A DNA stretch of 64,000 nt from Elephas maximus indicus (lineage: Eukaryota; Chordata; Mammalia; Proboscidea; Elephantidae). Positions 47,790-60,464 of the stretch are shown piece after piece; position 1 is the first letter of the stretch, and each line of letters opens with the position of its first letter. The notes beneath the pieces were generated by a model. The model saw only the letters and a program-made list of their open reading frames with translations, was not told where the DNA came from and ran no database searches. Position numbers and translations under genes: made by a program. The stretch spans positions 76,875,553 through 76,939,552 of the forward strand of contig NC_064837.1 of assembly GCF_024166365.1 (NCBI RefSeq), written 5' to 3'.

Positions 47790-48850
47790 TTTAGGTGAAA
47801 ATTCAAACCAAACCAAAAAATCTAGAATAAATTATAACTTGAAATAAGTTATTATCCATGTATTTGAGCTTCCTGGTGACCAAATCTTAGTGAAATCTGA
47901 AACAAAACAGAAAAAAATCTCAACAACCTTATTTTTGAAAATGACCTCCTAATACAGGCAGCGAGCTCAGGCCCTAGGTGTGATGGAGATAACTGCTCTG
48001 AGGGCTTCGCGAAATAACCTTTGTGGCCAGGAAAGGGCACGGAGTCTCACTCAGACTCTTAACCGAAGTGGTTTTTTTTTTTTTCTTTTTTTAATACACC
48101 TATATGCCGAATGTATGAGAAATTAGGGGGAAAAATGAAACTTGGGCCATTTCTATTGGAGGCACACTGCTCCTTTGGTTATTTGAAACTGGAGGGTGTC
48201 ACTTATTTCACCTGTGTTGCTTTTTACGACACATTTTGAAAAATCATTCCCATTTAAAAAGCAATATATATTAATCATTTGGTTTTTTTTTTTTTTTTCA
48301 TTTGATTTGATTGGGGGCATTTTAGACCTCAGTTGAGTCCAATTATTCTCTTTTGCTATTCTTAATGAAGTTATAACTTTATGAATAACCATCTGATATT
48401 AAAATAAGCATGGTCTTATTAACCAAGGTAGCTTTATGGAAGTGTTACATTAAAGTTAAGTAACACAACGTTAATTTGTTACGGCTTCATACTTGACTTT
48501 AACTCAATTCCAACTAAAAGTTGGAATTGAGATCTGCTTTATCTTATAAGGCTTAAATGATTTCGTTACTTGTAGAAAATGACTATATTTTTTGCATTTT
48601 TTCTTAAGTTTGTAGTTTTGATAAAATTTCTTTCATGCATAATATTTTTGGATTAAATTTTTGAACATAGGAGTAGGTATTTTATAAAAGGAAGATTCTA
48701 GGCTAAAGCTGTAAACAGAGGCCAAGTTATTCAAATTTCTCTACTCAGGCATCATTAGAGATTATGAGGACTTTCTGGGGGGGAAAACATGCTTCCATTT
48801 CACTGTTTTTTTCACTTTTGAAATGCCGTTTAAGATAATGTATAGCAGAT
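47790..48850. other. AT-rich sequence with a perfect short hairpin
   Basis: No gene or named repeat, only poly(T) runs near 48070 and 48281. A perfect 12-bp inverted repeat with a 5-nt loop lies at 48503-48531. Confidence 0.45.
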
Positions 48851-48855
48851 AAGGA

Positions 48856-49066
48856 GTCCCTGGGTGGTGAAAATGGTTAATACAATCAGCTGCTAACTGA
48901 AAGGTTAGAGGTTCAAGTCCACCCAGAGGTGCCTTGAATGAAAGGCCTGGCGATCTATTTCCGAAAAATCATCTATTAAAAACTCTGTGGAGCACAGTTC
49001 AACTCTGACACAAATGGGGACTGCCGTGAGTCGGAACTGATGCCGTGTCAACTGATTTTTAATTGG
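48856..49066 (+). repeat. AfroSINE (long variant)
   Basis: Head 'agtccctgggtggtgaaaat', 'gaaaggcctggcgatctatt', 'gccgtgagtcggaactgatg'. Flanked by TATAGCAGATAAGG (48841-48854) and TATAGCGGACAAGG (49067-49080). Confidence 0.87.
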
Positions 49067-49080
49067 TATAGCGGACAAGG

Positions 49081-49250
49081 AGCCCTGGAGGCAAAATAGT
49101 TGAGAGCTCAGCTGCTAACCAAAGGGTCTGCAGGTCGAACTCACAAGCCGCTCCTCGGAAGTCTATGGGGTAGTTCTACTCCGTCCTATTGGGTCACTAT
49201 GAGTGAAATCAACTCGCAACGGGTTTGGTTTGGTGTTTTGTTCTTGCTGT
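49081..49250 (+). repeat. AfroSINE (standard form), adjacent to the previous one
   Basis: 'agccctggaggcaaaatagt', 'ctgctaaccaaagggtctgc', 'gggtttggtttgg'. It starts at the right-hand duplication of the preceding copy. Confidence 0.88.
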
Positions 49251-50173
49251 TGTTTCACAGCCTACAAAAGGGACGTAACCAGTTTATTTACTTGACAGAA
49301 CACTAGATGGTGCCATTTCATGGGAGAATTGACCAGAATTGCAGACAGGGCGCCTTTCAGCTTATTTCAGGGATTCATTTGGTATTTGTGTTTTCCAGTA
49401 GTTGGAGAAAGATATTCCTTTTTCCTTTTTGTTCTTAATGAAGTTTTAACTTTATGAATAACCATCTACAATTAAAATAAACATGGGCTCACCAAATAAT
49501 AAAACTATTTTAAGCAAAACGTTGGATAAAGGTAAATGACAGGGTAGCTTCATGGTACCAGCTCCTGGAACTTATGTACTTTTTTTTAATAAACCTTCTT
49601 TTAAAAAGAAACTTTAAACACCTTATTTTTTTTAAAGCAGTTTTAGGTTTACAGAAAAATTTCTCATAAAGTATAGAGAGCTCCCATGGGCTCCCTGTCC
49701 CCTCTGCGCAGTTTCTCCTGTCATTGACACTTTGCCTTTGCACAGTTCATTTGTTACAACCGGTGGACAAATACTGATACATTCTTATTAACTAAAGTCC
49801 ATAGTTTACATTAGGGGTTATTTTTTCTGTCCTATGGTTCTATGGTTTTCAACAAATCCACATTTTTTTTTCTAGAACAGCTTAAGATTTACAGAAAAAT
49901 TGCAAAGATAGTACAGAGATTGCCCATAAACTCCCGTTATCAACATCTTACCTTAGTACGGCACCCTGTCATGGTTAATGAACAAACACCAATGAATTAT
50001 TTTGAACTAAAGTTCATATTTCATTCAAGTTTTCTTAGATTTTATGTAATGTTCTTTTTCTATTCCAGGATCCTATTCAGGATACTATATTACATTTACC
50101 AATAATGTCTCCTTAGGGTCTTCTTGACCCTGACAGTTTCTCAGACTTTCCTTGTTTATTATGACCTTGACAG

Positions 50174-50218
50174 TTATAGGGTCACTGTGAGTCGCAATCG
50201 ACTTGACGGCAGCAGGTC
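50174..50218 (+). repeat. AfroSINE 3' tail fragment
   Basis: 'tagggtcactgtgagtcgca' and 'cgacttgacggcagcagg' immediately before a complete copy. Confidence 0.75.
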
Positions 50219-50223
50219 AGGTA

Positions 50224-50392
50224 TGGGAGCCCTGGTGGCTCAGTTGTTAAGAGCTACAGCTGCCAAGCAAAAGATTGGCAGTTTGAATCCATCAGCTGCT
50301 CCTTGGAAACCCCATGTGTGGGCAGTTCTGCTGTCTTATAAAGTCAGTATGAGCTGGAATTGACTTGACGGCAATGGGCCTTTTGTTTTTTT
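50224..50392 (+). repeat. AfroSINE
   Basis: 'gggagccctggtggctcagt', 'ggcagtttgaatccatcagc', 'gagctggaattgacttgacg'. Complete, moderately diverged. Confidence 0.9.
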
Positions 50393-51149
50393 AGTCAGGT
50401 GTATTGTAAGATGTCCCTCTGTTGGAATTTGTCTGATGTTCTTCTAATGATTAGATGGGGGTTATAGGTTTCAGGAGGAAGACCATTTTCATCACATCAT
50501 ATCAAGGGTACATACTATCAACATGACTAATCACTCATGATGTTGACTTTGATCCTCTGGCTTAGGTACAGGTTTCTCCCCCGCAAAGTTACTTTTTTTT
50601 AAAATCCTTTTTTTGGAAGAAAGTCACTGTGAACAGCCACACACAGGAGCAGGGATTTGTGCTCCATCTCCTTGAGGACTATTTACATAAATCACTCCAA
50701 TTCTTCTGCATGGGAGATTTGTCTCTTTTCCCCATTTACTTACTTAAGCAATCATTTGTTTATATTAGTGTGGTCTCATGGACATTTGTTTTGTGTTTTG
50801 GGTTACAGTCCAATATTACTTTCTCTATCTTTTTGCTCAGCTTGCTCTAGATTTGGCCACTGAGAGCTCTTTCAGGTAACTCCTGTGTCCCTTTGACATA
50901 CCATCATCAATATGTTTTATTTTTATTTTTAACAATTTGTTAACTTTTAATAGATTTTGTTCAGTCTACAAATAGAATGTAGCCCCATTATTGTGTGAGC
51001 ATTTTTCTTTCCCATTATAAAAGTAATATATAGTAATGAAAAATATGAAAGTAAAAAGAAAAAACAAAAACACAAGCCTGATTCAGTCTCGGTTATTTGA
51101 GTGTATTCTCTTAAAGTGTTTGTTTTCTTTTTTCCTTTTTATTGTTTTG

Positions 51150-51875
51150 CATGCTTTTTATTGTACTTTAGATGAAGGTTTACAGAGGAATCTAGCTTCT
51201 CATTAAACAATTAATACACATATTTTTTTGTGACATTGGTTGCCAGCCCCACTACATGTCAACACTCTCCCCTTCTCAACCTTAGGTTCCCCATTACCAG
51301 CTTTCCTGTCCCCTCCTGCCTTCTAGTTCTTTCCCCTGGGCAGGTGTGCCCCTTTAATCTCTTTTTGTTTTATGGGCCTGTTCAATTTTTGACTGAAGGG
51401 TGAACCTCAGGAGTGACTTCATTACTGAGCTAAAAGGGCGTTTGAGGCTATACTCTCAGGGTTTCTTCAGTCTCTGTCAGACCAGTAAGTTTGGTCTTTT
51501 TTTAGGTGAGAATTTTGTTCTACATTTTTCTCCAGCTCTGTCCAGGACCCTCTATTTGTGATCCCTAATTTTTTTTTTAACAGAGCAGTCGGTGGTGGTA
51601 GCTGGGCACCATCTTGTGCTGGACTACTCAGTTTGGTGGAGGCTGTGGTAGTTGTGGTCCGTTAGTACTTTAGACTAATCTTTCCCTTGTGTCTTTGGTT
51701 TTCTTCATTCTCCGTTGCTCCAGAAGGGATGGGACCAGTGGGGTATCTTAAATGGCCACTCAAAAGCATTTAAGACCCCAGACGTTACTCACCAGAGTAG
51801 AATGTAGAACATTTTCTTTATAAACTATGTTATGCCAATTGAGCTAGATGTTTCCAGAGACAATTTTCCATGCTT
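51150..51875 (-). mobile_element. L1 LINE 3' UTR (antisense)
   Basis: Reverse complement of the L1 3' UTR at 1-511 and related to that at 31.33-31.98 kb: 'tttattgtactttagatgaa', 'cattactgagctaaaagggc', 'gagtagaatgtagaacattt'. No ORF2 sequence follows, so it is a 5'-truncated insertion. Confidence 0.85.
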
Positions 51876-51929
51876 TTTGACATTTTTTGTAAATAATTGT
51901 ACATTCTGCTTATTTCCGTTTAGCCATAC

Positions 51930-52025
51930 ACCAAAACTGGAGCATTAAGTATCTTCAGTACATTGCATAATTCTGGGCACATAGCAAGCTTTTAATAAAC
52001 AGTGACTGAAGGAATTAGTCATTTA
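51930..52025 (+). repeat. MIR or L2 fragment
   Basis: 'ctgggcacatagcaagcttt' and 'taataaacagtgactgaagg' resemble the MIR/L2 3' end. Confidence 0.4.
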
Positions 52026-52501
52026 GAGAGTTTCAATATTTTTGAATTATAAATAGCAATGCAATGAGTATCTTTAAGCCTGAAAGTTATCCAAGCATTT
52101 TTACATTATTTTGCATATTTAAGAATTCTAGAAGTTGAGCTGAGTCAAATCACATCAATATTTTAAAACTCTTGATTCATAATTAGATTTTACAAAATTG
52201 GGTAAGCTGTATGAGGCTAACTTACAGAAGGAAAGAGAAAGACATTGTCCAAACTATGCAAATAAACCAGGGATCACTGGTTGAGAATCTGAAAGAAATA
52301 AGCCGATTAATGAGAAATAAGCCTTTTCAGATAAATTGAAAGTCTAATTCAGAGCCTGGCATTGTCCTTCTCAGCACAAATTCTCCCTGCTTTGCCAAGA
52401 CTGAGGGACATTTGTGCAGCAGGTGTAATTCATTTTAGTTCAACAAGGACAGTACAAGAATAACTCATGTCCTAGGGAATAGTGGTCACCCAATCCTCTT
52501 G

Positions 52502-52642
52502 TGGAAACAGCTACAGCTGTTGACCAAAATTTCAGCAGTTCGAATCTACCAGGCACTTCTTGGAAATTCTATGGGGCAGTTCTACTCTGTCCTATAGGGC
52601 TGCTGAGTCAGAATTGACTCGACGGCAATAGGTTTGGTTTTC
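52502..52642 (+). repeat. AfroSINE with damaged head
   Basis: The head is reduced to 'tgtggaaacagctacagctg'; the rest ('gcagttcgaatctaccaggc', 'tctgtcctatagggctg', 'gactcgacggcaataggttt') is intact. Confidence 0.88.
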
Positions 52643-52784
52643 TTAATCCTCATGCAAGCTCTCTGGAGTCTTCTGAGCAGTGGAAGCACAAGCCTCGGTC
52701 TACAGAGAACTCACATTGCTCCCTCAGACTCCTGCTTCATTATACTCCTGTGCCGTCTAAAATGATGCATAAAAAATTAACACA

Positions 52785-52964
52785 AAAAAAACAAAACCTG
52801 TTGCCTTCAAGTTGATTCTGACTCACGGCAACCCATGTGTTCAGAGTAGAAAGTAATCTTTACGGAAGATGATTGCCAGGAATTTTCTTCTATAGCACCA
52901 CTGGGTGGATCTGAACCTCCAATCTTTAGGTTAGTAGTCCAGTACAAAGTGTTTGTGACACCTA
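52785..52964 (-). repeat. AfroSINE (antisense), diverged
   Basis: 'ttcaagttgattctgactca', 'aatctttacggaagatgatt', 'tctgaacctccaatctttag'. A 20-base A-tract follows at about 52974. Confidence 0.82.
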
Positions 52965-52994
52965 GATATCTGAAAAAAAAAAAAAAAAAAAAAC

Positions 52995-53695
52995 TTGAGC
53001 TGGACTCCTTCATTTCAGAGAAGTTCAGATATTAAAGGAATCAAAAGATTTCTTTCTGTCATTATTTTTCTAAGTTTTAACATTATTTTTCTCTCAAAGG
53101 AAAAACTTCTAGCCCTAGTTGTGCATTACTTTGTGTAATAATATGGGAGGGGTTTTGTTTGTTTGTTTGGTTTTGGGGGGAGGTTTACACTGTCTTTGAA
53201 CCTTATGGGCATTGTTGAATGTTGGTTTTGGGATGTGTGTCTGGGGGAAATCATGTTCCCCCAGAGAAGAAAGTACCTTCGGAGTCTTACTTCATCCTCT
53301 GCCTCAAGGTCTCTGTGTCTCCAAAGAAAGGGCCCTTTGTTTAATACATAGCTCTCATCCCAGTCTTGCGTATATATGTGACATCACTCCCTGAAGGCAA
53401 TCTTTGTTACATTATTAATAGAGAAAAAAACTTTGTTCTTACCTGACTCTTTAGAGTTGAGAGTTTAAGTCTGCTTTTAAGTTTCTCATACTCTTTTTTT
53501 TTTTATACTCCCTTTTTCTTTTATTTTTCTACCACAGACTGAGCAACTGTACGGAATATGGTTTGAATGTATCAAAAGCTGTTGACATGCAGGAAGCTGC
53601 TATTCAGAGAGCTAAATGATAATGTAAAGCACCATGGAATTTGTGTGTGTGTGGGAGGTGATGTTTGTGTCTAGGTATTCCTTAGTCTGAAATAA
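52995..53695. other. No recognised feature
   Basis: Low-complexity G/T stretches near 53150-53180 and a short TG repeat near 53643. No coding signal. Confidence 0.4.
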
Positions 53696-53790
53696 TCCCA
53701 GCTCTTGGAAGCATTCAGCACAGTGCCTAACACACAGTACGTGATCCATAAATACTACTTGATTGAATGAATGGATGAATACAACACCTG
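53695..53790 (+). repeat. MIR 3' fragment
   Basis: 'cagcacagtgcctaacacac' followed by 'gtgatccataaatactactt' is the sense MIR 3' end. Confidence 0.65.
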
Positions 53791-53817
53791 GTATTTTATT
53801 GTTATGTATTTCCCATG

Positions 53818-54135
53818 TTGTTGTTAGCTGCCTTTGAGTTGACCCAGACTCATGATGACACCATGCACAATGGAATGAAATGCTGCCTGGTCTTGCAGCA
53901 TCCCCATCATCAGTTGGGGATAAGACCTGTGTGATCTATAGGGTTTTCACTGGCTGATTTTCAGAAGATCACCAGGCCTTTCTTCCTAGTTTGTCATAGC
54001 CTGGAAGCTCCGCTGAAACCTGTTCAGCATCATAGCAACATGGAAGCCTCCATCTACAGGTCTACTGAAGTTAACCAGGTCTCCCAGCTGGGGGGCGAGA
54101 ATTCTACCACTAAACCTCCAGTGCCTCATTCATTT
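53818..54135 (-). repeat. RTE/SINE-tail-related repeat (antisense)
   Basis: Starts with GTTGTTGTTAGCTGCC and 'gagttgacccagactcatga', the antisense of the RTE/AfroSINE tail, then 'gcacaatggaatgaaatgct' and 'cagaagatcaccaggccttt'. It looks like an RTE-tailed or composite repeat that I cannot place exactly. Confidence 0.55.
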
Positions 54136-54139
54136 ACCA

Positions 54140-55260
54140 TATTGAAATAATTCACTCCTATTTCCTAATCGTGGGTTCTGTGTTTCCTAGTCATATTTTT
54201 TAGGAAAGGAAATTGGTTTAAAACAACAAAATCAACAACAAAACACCACAATCTTTGAGGATTGTGGCAAGAAACAATAAGTCAATGTTCTGTCTTCCAA
54301 AATAAGCTTATGTTTTAAAAAGCTTGAGATACTTATCCTGTAATCCATCATAAAAAAATATATCCATCATAAAAAAAAATAGTGCAAGATAATTATTACC
54401 TCCGTGTGTGTGTGGCCCACATTCTTTATTTTCCAAGAGACCAAGCTGTGCAAATATCCCTCTGCATGGCTTTGCATTCTGAATCACTGGAGCCTCCCTC
54501 CTGCTGTGGCAAAGGGCGGTGCAGTGAGGTGACTAGAAGCCTGGCCATGAAGGATCTGGAGGGGTGCCACCTCCCAGGGAGCCAGGCCACTTTGCTGCCC
54601 CTGCACCACAGCACAGCCACCATCACTCATCTCTTCACACCAGCCTGGACGGCTCCAAACCCTCCATGTTGCCTCCACGGCCAGTCCCATTACTTCCACG
54701 ATGTTGCTTAGCTGCCTCTTCCACAGTCCCACTACATCTGTGGTCTTTGCCCTCTTGCTCTTCCTTCCCTGACATCTCTCTTGATGGGGACTAAGCCCCT
54801 CCTGCTTTTTGCCACACTTCTGACTTAGGAGTTAAAATTAGAGCCATTATCACTTGTCCTTGCATATAAAAAATGTGACCCAGAAGGAGCTGGATTCACA
54901 AGGACATATCAACCGAGCCCTGAGGTAAAAAAAACAATTGCTAGGACAATCTTGAAAAACACCTTTCAGGGAACATTTCACACAAGAAAATACTTAGATA
55001 GAACACAAAAGACCCACATATTTTCCATTCTTATCTTTTTCTATTAGCATTTAGTAAATAGTAAGATTCGTTGGAACAATGAAGACCCTCCTGACTGTTG
55101 TTACTGAAATTCGTATCAATGATTATTAAGAAAGACAATCCAAAATGTAGAATCCCAGTGATTTAGCAGTTTTTAGCCAATCTGTGAAAAGGTGAAACTT
55201 TTGATGAATTTATCCATTTTTAATGTCAATATATACTGATGATTCTATTCTGTAACATTC
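54140..55260. other. No recognised gene
   Basis: An ORF of 109 codons (54382-54711) lies in a locally GC-richer patch but has no family resemblance, and overlapping antisense ORFs of similar size argue against coding. A short tandem 'tccatcataaaaaa' doublet lies near 54345-54380. Confidence 0.45.
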
Positions 55261-55409
55261 CTTTTCTTAGACAGGCATGGCTCTGGCAGTACGCTTGTCC
55301 ATTTCCCACTTTTGCCTCCTAGAACATATGCTGAATAAAATCTTTCATCTTGCTTTACTATAACTCTGTGGTGATTTTTACCGTAGGGTTACCAATTGCC
55401 AATCTGACA

Positions 55410-56149
55410 CAAAGGGTCCTTGTCTTTTCCCGAGTAAGAATACACGTAAAAGAAAAACCTTATCTTCAGCAAGCTTTATTTTGCTTGAGTCAAGCAAAAG
55501 GAGTCAGCAGGGATCTAAGCCTCTCTAAAAGACTGACTCAAAAAGGGAAGCAAGGCTAGAGCTTATATGGGTTCGGTGGAGACAACAGAGTATTGAACAT
55601 TTAGTGGGCTTCTTTCAAGGGCCGGGTACTTCTCAGAATGGCTGTGTATGTTAATTAGGTTGCACGCATCTGGAATCCAAGATACAACCTGCTGATATTC
55701 AAGATGGAGCCCTTGGCATAACTTATTATGGGATATAGCATAAGCACACTGATCTTTGGCACTATATCACCATCTTCGGAGGGCTAAGGAAGGTCAAACA
55801 GCGATCACACTTGGTTCTGCACATGCGGGAGCCTGTAAAGGGGGAAAGGACTAGAAAAATACTAAGGAGATAGTAATTCAGGGGTTGTTTCAGCCTTATC
55901 TCGTGTTGACAGGGTGTGGTTCCTGTTTACCCAACTTCTAGATGGTAATTTTTTAAAAGCTCTTTTGTTCTACCAGCACAGTTAACACTACCTCTCTCAC
56001 TAGGACAATTTAATGATGTAGCTGGCAGAATTTTTCTGAAGCCACAAATCCAGTCAACTTTGAGGAGACCTGGCATGCAGAGCAGAAGCCAGCAAAGAGA
56101 GGTCTTGCCTTCTGGGCCCCACGCATTTACATTCCACATCCCTTCGACA
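55410..56149 (-). mobile_element. Solo LTR (minus strand), class II-like
   Basis: 740 bp bounded by a 6-bp direct repeat CTGACA (55404-55409 and 56150-56155), the duplication size of class II ERVs. On the minus strand it begins TGTCGAAGGGATGTGGAATG, has a TATA-like CATATAAG at about 55563-55570 and AATAAA at 55475-55480, in correct order for U3-R-U5. Its 3' terminus reads CCCTTTG rather than ending in CA. It breaks the 5' portion of the surrounding ERV. Confidence 0.65.
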
Positions 56150-56341
56150 CTGACAGGATAAGTGCTCTCAGAAAATGAGGCTTTGCTTAATCTTTTTTGT
56201 TCTCTTTCTCATGTTTTCTTAAGTTTTGTTTGGCATGTTGTTTGAAAACTGGTTGTTTGATTAAGAAGGATCTTTCTTAGATTTTTGCTTGCTCGTTTGG
56301 TTAAGAGTGACATTTAGTGACTCTTTTGGTGAACTGCAGTT

Positions 56342-56359
56342 TGGTGTCTGGATTTGGGC
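56342..56359 (+). promoter_or_regulatory. Possible retroviral primer-binding site (tRNA-Leu type)
   Basis: TGGTGTCTGGATTTGGGC sits 3 bases after a CA that could end the LTR. By eye it matches a tRNA-Leu-type binding site at about 13 of 18 positions. Tentative. Confidence 0.3.
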
Positions 56360-57773
56360 ATTTGAAACATTAAAGAGGTAATCTCATTTTCAAAGAGCTC
56401 TGGGTCACTATAAACCACAAAATTCAGCAATGGGTCGACCAGTAAAAGCCATTAGAGTAGTTGCTGATGCTCGTCATGAATGCTAAAGACCCCTGTGACA
56501 GGATAAGGTAGTCATGAGACAGGCTAGAGCACTGGGCTATCTGTCACCTGCAAGCAAACCCTTGAGCAACAGAGGTACACTTTGGTCCAAGCAAAATGTG
56601 TCCTGTGGCGTTCCTCATTAGGTTTCTTTTTGTGACTCAGAGAAAATCTGGAAAATAGTGTTTCAAAACCATTTTTTTTCCCTTTCCAAATTTAAAATGG
56701 GAAGTAACCGAGGAAAAGTAAAACTGATGGCCCAGCACACCTGCTGCCTACATGGTAAAGAATTTTGGGCCTAATTCGGCTCAGTATTTAGAAAAATGGC
56801 ATTTAATGAAAGAAAAGGATTCCTTACAATGGCCTAAATGGGGGACTTTTGAATTGGCCTTATTAGTCTTTTTAAGATGCAAATTAGAAGCAAAGAGATC
56901 TAAAATAAATTAAAATTAGTGGGAAGTATTCTTACTCTTTGGGTATTTTTTGTTGCTGTTGTTGTCCCTGTATTTTTTCTTTGATTTCTGTTTGTCTTCT
57001 TATGTTGACCTGAATTTTAGTGCACAAATTGGATTGATAAAAGTTGTTACAAAGGATCTCAGAGTCTTTTGAGCCACCTCATTTCACGGCAGTCTCTCAC
57101 TAGGATTTTTGCCTGAGAAACTGAAAGCAACGTTTCACTTTCAAATTCTAAAATTTTGTAAGTACATATTTGGGTGGAATCACCAAATCGTGCAAGAAAA
57201 TAGGTGATGCCAAATTCATAGGGGGACGTGGCACAACTGTTTTATGATAACAGTTTCTCCATAAAGAATCACAATGTTTAAAATAATCAGTAGCTACTTT
57301 AAAGTACTTCCCGATTAGAAAAACTAGTATATTTAAGGTCTCTTCTGGCAGATTGTATTAAGTTCAAAAAGAAGGAAATCAAAAGCTCGAACCTTAGAGC
57401 TTCATCTTTGATAAATGAGCATGGATCCCCAACCCCCACTAGGACACTGGTTTGGGGCTTATTTTTAAAAACACTATAAGTTGAATGTACTAGAAGTAAT
57501 TTGGAATTTCAGTAATCACTATGGGAAAATGAATTCCGATCTACTCTGTTTTGTTTTCTTTCCTTCCACTTTGGGAAAATGAGCCCATTTGTATTTTCTT
57601 TCCTTTTTGGAGAACTTTTTCTGTTTGGTGCTCAGGTTTGTCAGAGAGGGTCTGCCAAGTTAATCTGAGGCTCTGGCAAGTTCATAAGTTTTATCTAGAA
57701 CTTGTTTTTTCTGTGGAATTGAAGTGATCTTACCAAAAATTGCTATATATATTTTAAGAAAGAAAGAAAAAAA

Positions 57774-57846
57774 AAAAAACCCAGTGCCTTTGAGTCGATT
57801 CCAACTCATAGCAACCCTATAGTACAGAGTAGAAACTAGGTTCCCC
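57774..57846 (-). repeat. AfroSINE tail fragment (antisense) within the ERV
   Basis: 'cccagtgcctttgagtcgat' and 'caaccctatagtacagagta'. Only the 3' ~75 bp is present, preceded by an A-tract. Confidence 0.85.
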
Positions 57847-60464
57847 ATCTTCTTGTTTTGTGTGGTATTGAATAAGCCTGTTCTTTTTTTTTTTTTTTTT
57901 TTGAGCTGGCCTTACAGGACCAGTGAGTTGATGTGGTCTTTCTGTCTCCTTTTGTTCTGAGAGCTTGCTTCTGGTCTACAGTGCTGTGTCTGAGTTTCTG
58001 TCTTGTATCAGGTTGGAGGCTATGGACGACAGTTGATGTTTTTGTAAGTCTGTCTTAAAACCTCAGTTCTTTACTCGTCCAAGAAAAGCTGCGTTTTTGT
58101 GTCTGTGTTACGACTTAAACTTTTAGTAGCTACTTGGAGAAATTTTGATATAAATCATTCTATTTAAAAGATGATGAAATGTGTTTTATTTAAGGAAAAG
58201 TGTTATTTTTTCTTTAAGTAAAACTACCAGTTCTAAAATGGGAAAAATGAGGCATAGAACAAGCCCAGAGAAAAAATTAAAAAAGAAAAAAAGAAGAGGC
58301 CACCCAAGAATTGATGGATTCATTTACAAAATTGCTAAAATGGTTTGGTATTTACTGGGTAGATAAAAGGTTGTGATAGAGAGAAAGAAAAATTCCTTAC
58401 TGAGAGAATAGTAAAAAAGGAAAGAAGTTAGTTACCTTTTGCTTTTCAAAATGCCTAGACCAACTTAAACATATGTAAATGAATTGGAATGAACTAATCT
58501 TGTCTTCTACTCTGAGTCAAAAGAGAGGGAGGGTGGGGTAGGATCAGGCTTCCTCAGCCCCCAGCCTCTGAGGTCATATAGCTCCAGGCAAGCTTTTGAA
58601 AGACTCCTAACTAGTTGGAGACCTTTCTAGATGAAAGAAAATAAGAAATATGCTATCTTATTATAATTACCAGAAATTGGGTGGATCCTCATCATAAAAG
58701 AACTGTAAACAAGTCCTCTCTAATGTGGGGGAACTCAAAGAAGCCAAAAAATAGAAATCACAATGAGACACACTTAAAACGACCTTGGGAGAATGTTTTC
58801 ATCCCTAACCAGAGGCTTAAAGTTATACTCATATCAATGAATTGGTCGGTTGAGCAGAGACTTTGTGATTTCCAAAGCCAGTTGATAAAATCTTTAAGGC
58901 TAAATTAGATTGGGGAAAATATGGGAAATAGTAAAAGTTGAATGAAAACGTAGGATGTTTAAACAAACTTTAACAGTTATTATGTTTTATGGTATACAGG
59001 CTTAAAATAATTTCCTAGACCTTTTAAGTAATTTACGATATTAAATTGAGTTAATAGAGATTCATCATAATTTAAGTTTATATACTTTTGGTTTTTATGA
59101 AAGGAATATATATATATTTGGGTCTGCTAATGAACGTGTTCATTTTTGCCATTTACTATTTGATATGCAACAAAGACAACGTTTGAGAGGCTTATTAAAA
59201 AATAAATTTACTTGATATGGTCAAAAGTTTTATCTGTTTGGTTAAAGCTTAATGGTTAAATTTATGAGACTTTAAGGACCTTTAATGCAAATAGCAAATA
59301 AAACAAAGAATTGGGTTTGACACTGTTAAAATAACAAAATTTTCTTTGATTACTGGGTTGAAGAGTTAATTTATTCTTTGTGTAATCTGCTTCGTAGGTA
59401 AAGGTTCAGTCTCTCATTAGAATAAGATTCCACATGGCTTAAAAAAAAAGATCTTTAAGATTTTTGGTTAATAGCTTAAGTATTTTTTCTTGGTGACCTA
59501 TAATAAACTCCTGATAACTTTGAAATTCATGGAAAGCCACAAAAAAATTTATAAAGGAGAAGTGCTAAAAAGGTTTATTTAATATGTTATAAATTACTTG
59601 GAACATGTTGTCAAAATCAAGAAAAGCCCTTGATTCACTTTGGGTTAAAATTTACACGTTAATGTCTCTTATTATGTTTTTGCCTAATATTAGACAAAAA
59701 ATGCATAATTTTATTATTTTTTAATTGCTAACTTGATGGCAACTTTATTATTTTTTAATCTAGCATCATCAAAGCCAATGGTTTGACTGGGGAATTCACA
59801 TTGCTTACCCATAAAGTTTTTTTTTTTTAACTACTGAAGTATTTAGAGACTTGATAATCTTGGCATATTCTTGGTATATCCTGACTATACAGTATTGTGT
59901 CTCTAGATTATTATGTATTATATCTGAAGCTCTTTGAGTATAAGGTTAATCATTATATTTAGAGATATTTTTGTCTAAATCTTTTTTTTAAACTGACTTT
60001 ATTTGCCTTTGTATCACTTTTGAAACTAATGTCTATCAGGTCTTTCACTTTTAAGAGTATTATTTTTATAAATGAATCATGGCCATATTAAGTTTTATCA
60101 TCTGCAGATAAGTTTTTACTCTGCTGACTTGCTGAAAACGTTTGATCAAAATATCTCACAAAAAGATGGATTATATTAGACTTGTGAAAAGGACTGTGAC
60201 TAGGCTGAATCAAAGTTTTCAGGACTCTTATATAGAAGCTGATGGATTCATAGACTGCAGCTGATCTGGAATCACATGGAACAGAAATTCACTGCATAGG
60301 ATGGAGTAAACTAAAGGACTACTATGAAGTTTTATGTGGGAATATTGCTAATGTTTTAAGGCCTTACTTTCTAGATATAAGAAACTATTTTCCTCCTTTC
60401 TCCTAAATTATCTAAGTAATGGGTTTAGATATAGTAATTCTTTAATTAGAAGTTCCTGTTTGCA

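Larger units (their letters stand above)
49610..50945 (-). mobile_element. Old L1M-type LINE 3' region (antisense), split by AfroSINEs
   Basis: Typical antisense L1M 3' UTR phrases: 'aaagtccatagtttacatta', 'tgacagtttctcagactttc', 'caagggtacatactatcaac', 'gagctctttcaggtaactcc'. The first ~240 bp appear twice in similar form (from about 49.62 and about 49.87 kb). Interrupted at 50.17-50.39 kb. Confidence 0.65.

Noticed and set aside
54382-54711. 109-codon ORF with overlapping antisense ORFs
   Set aside because: No homology recognised, no promoter or splice context, and comparable ORFs on the opposite strand.
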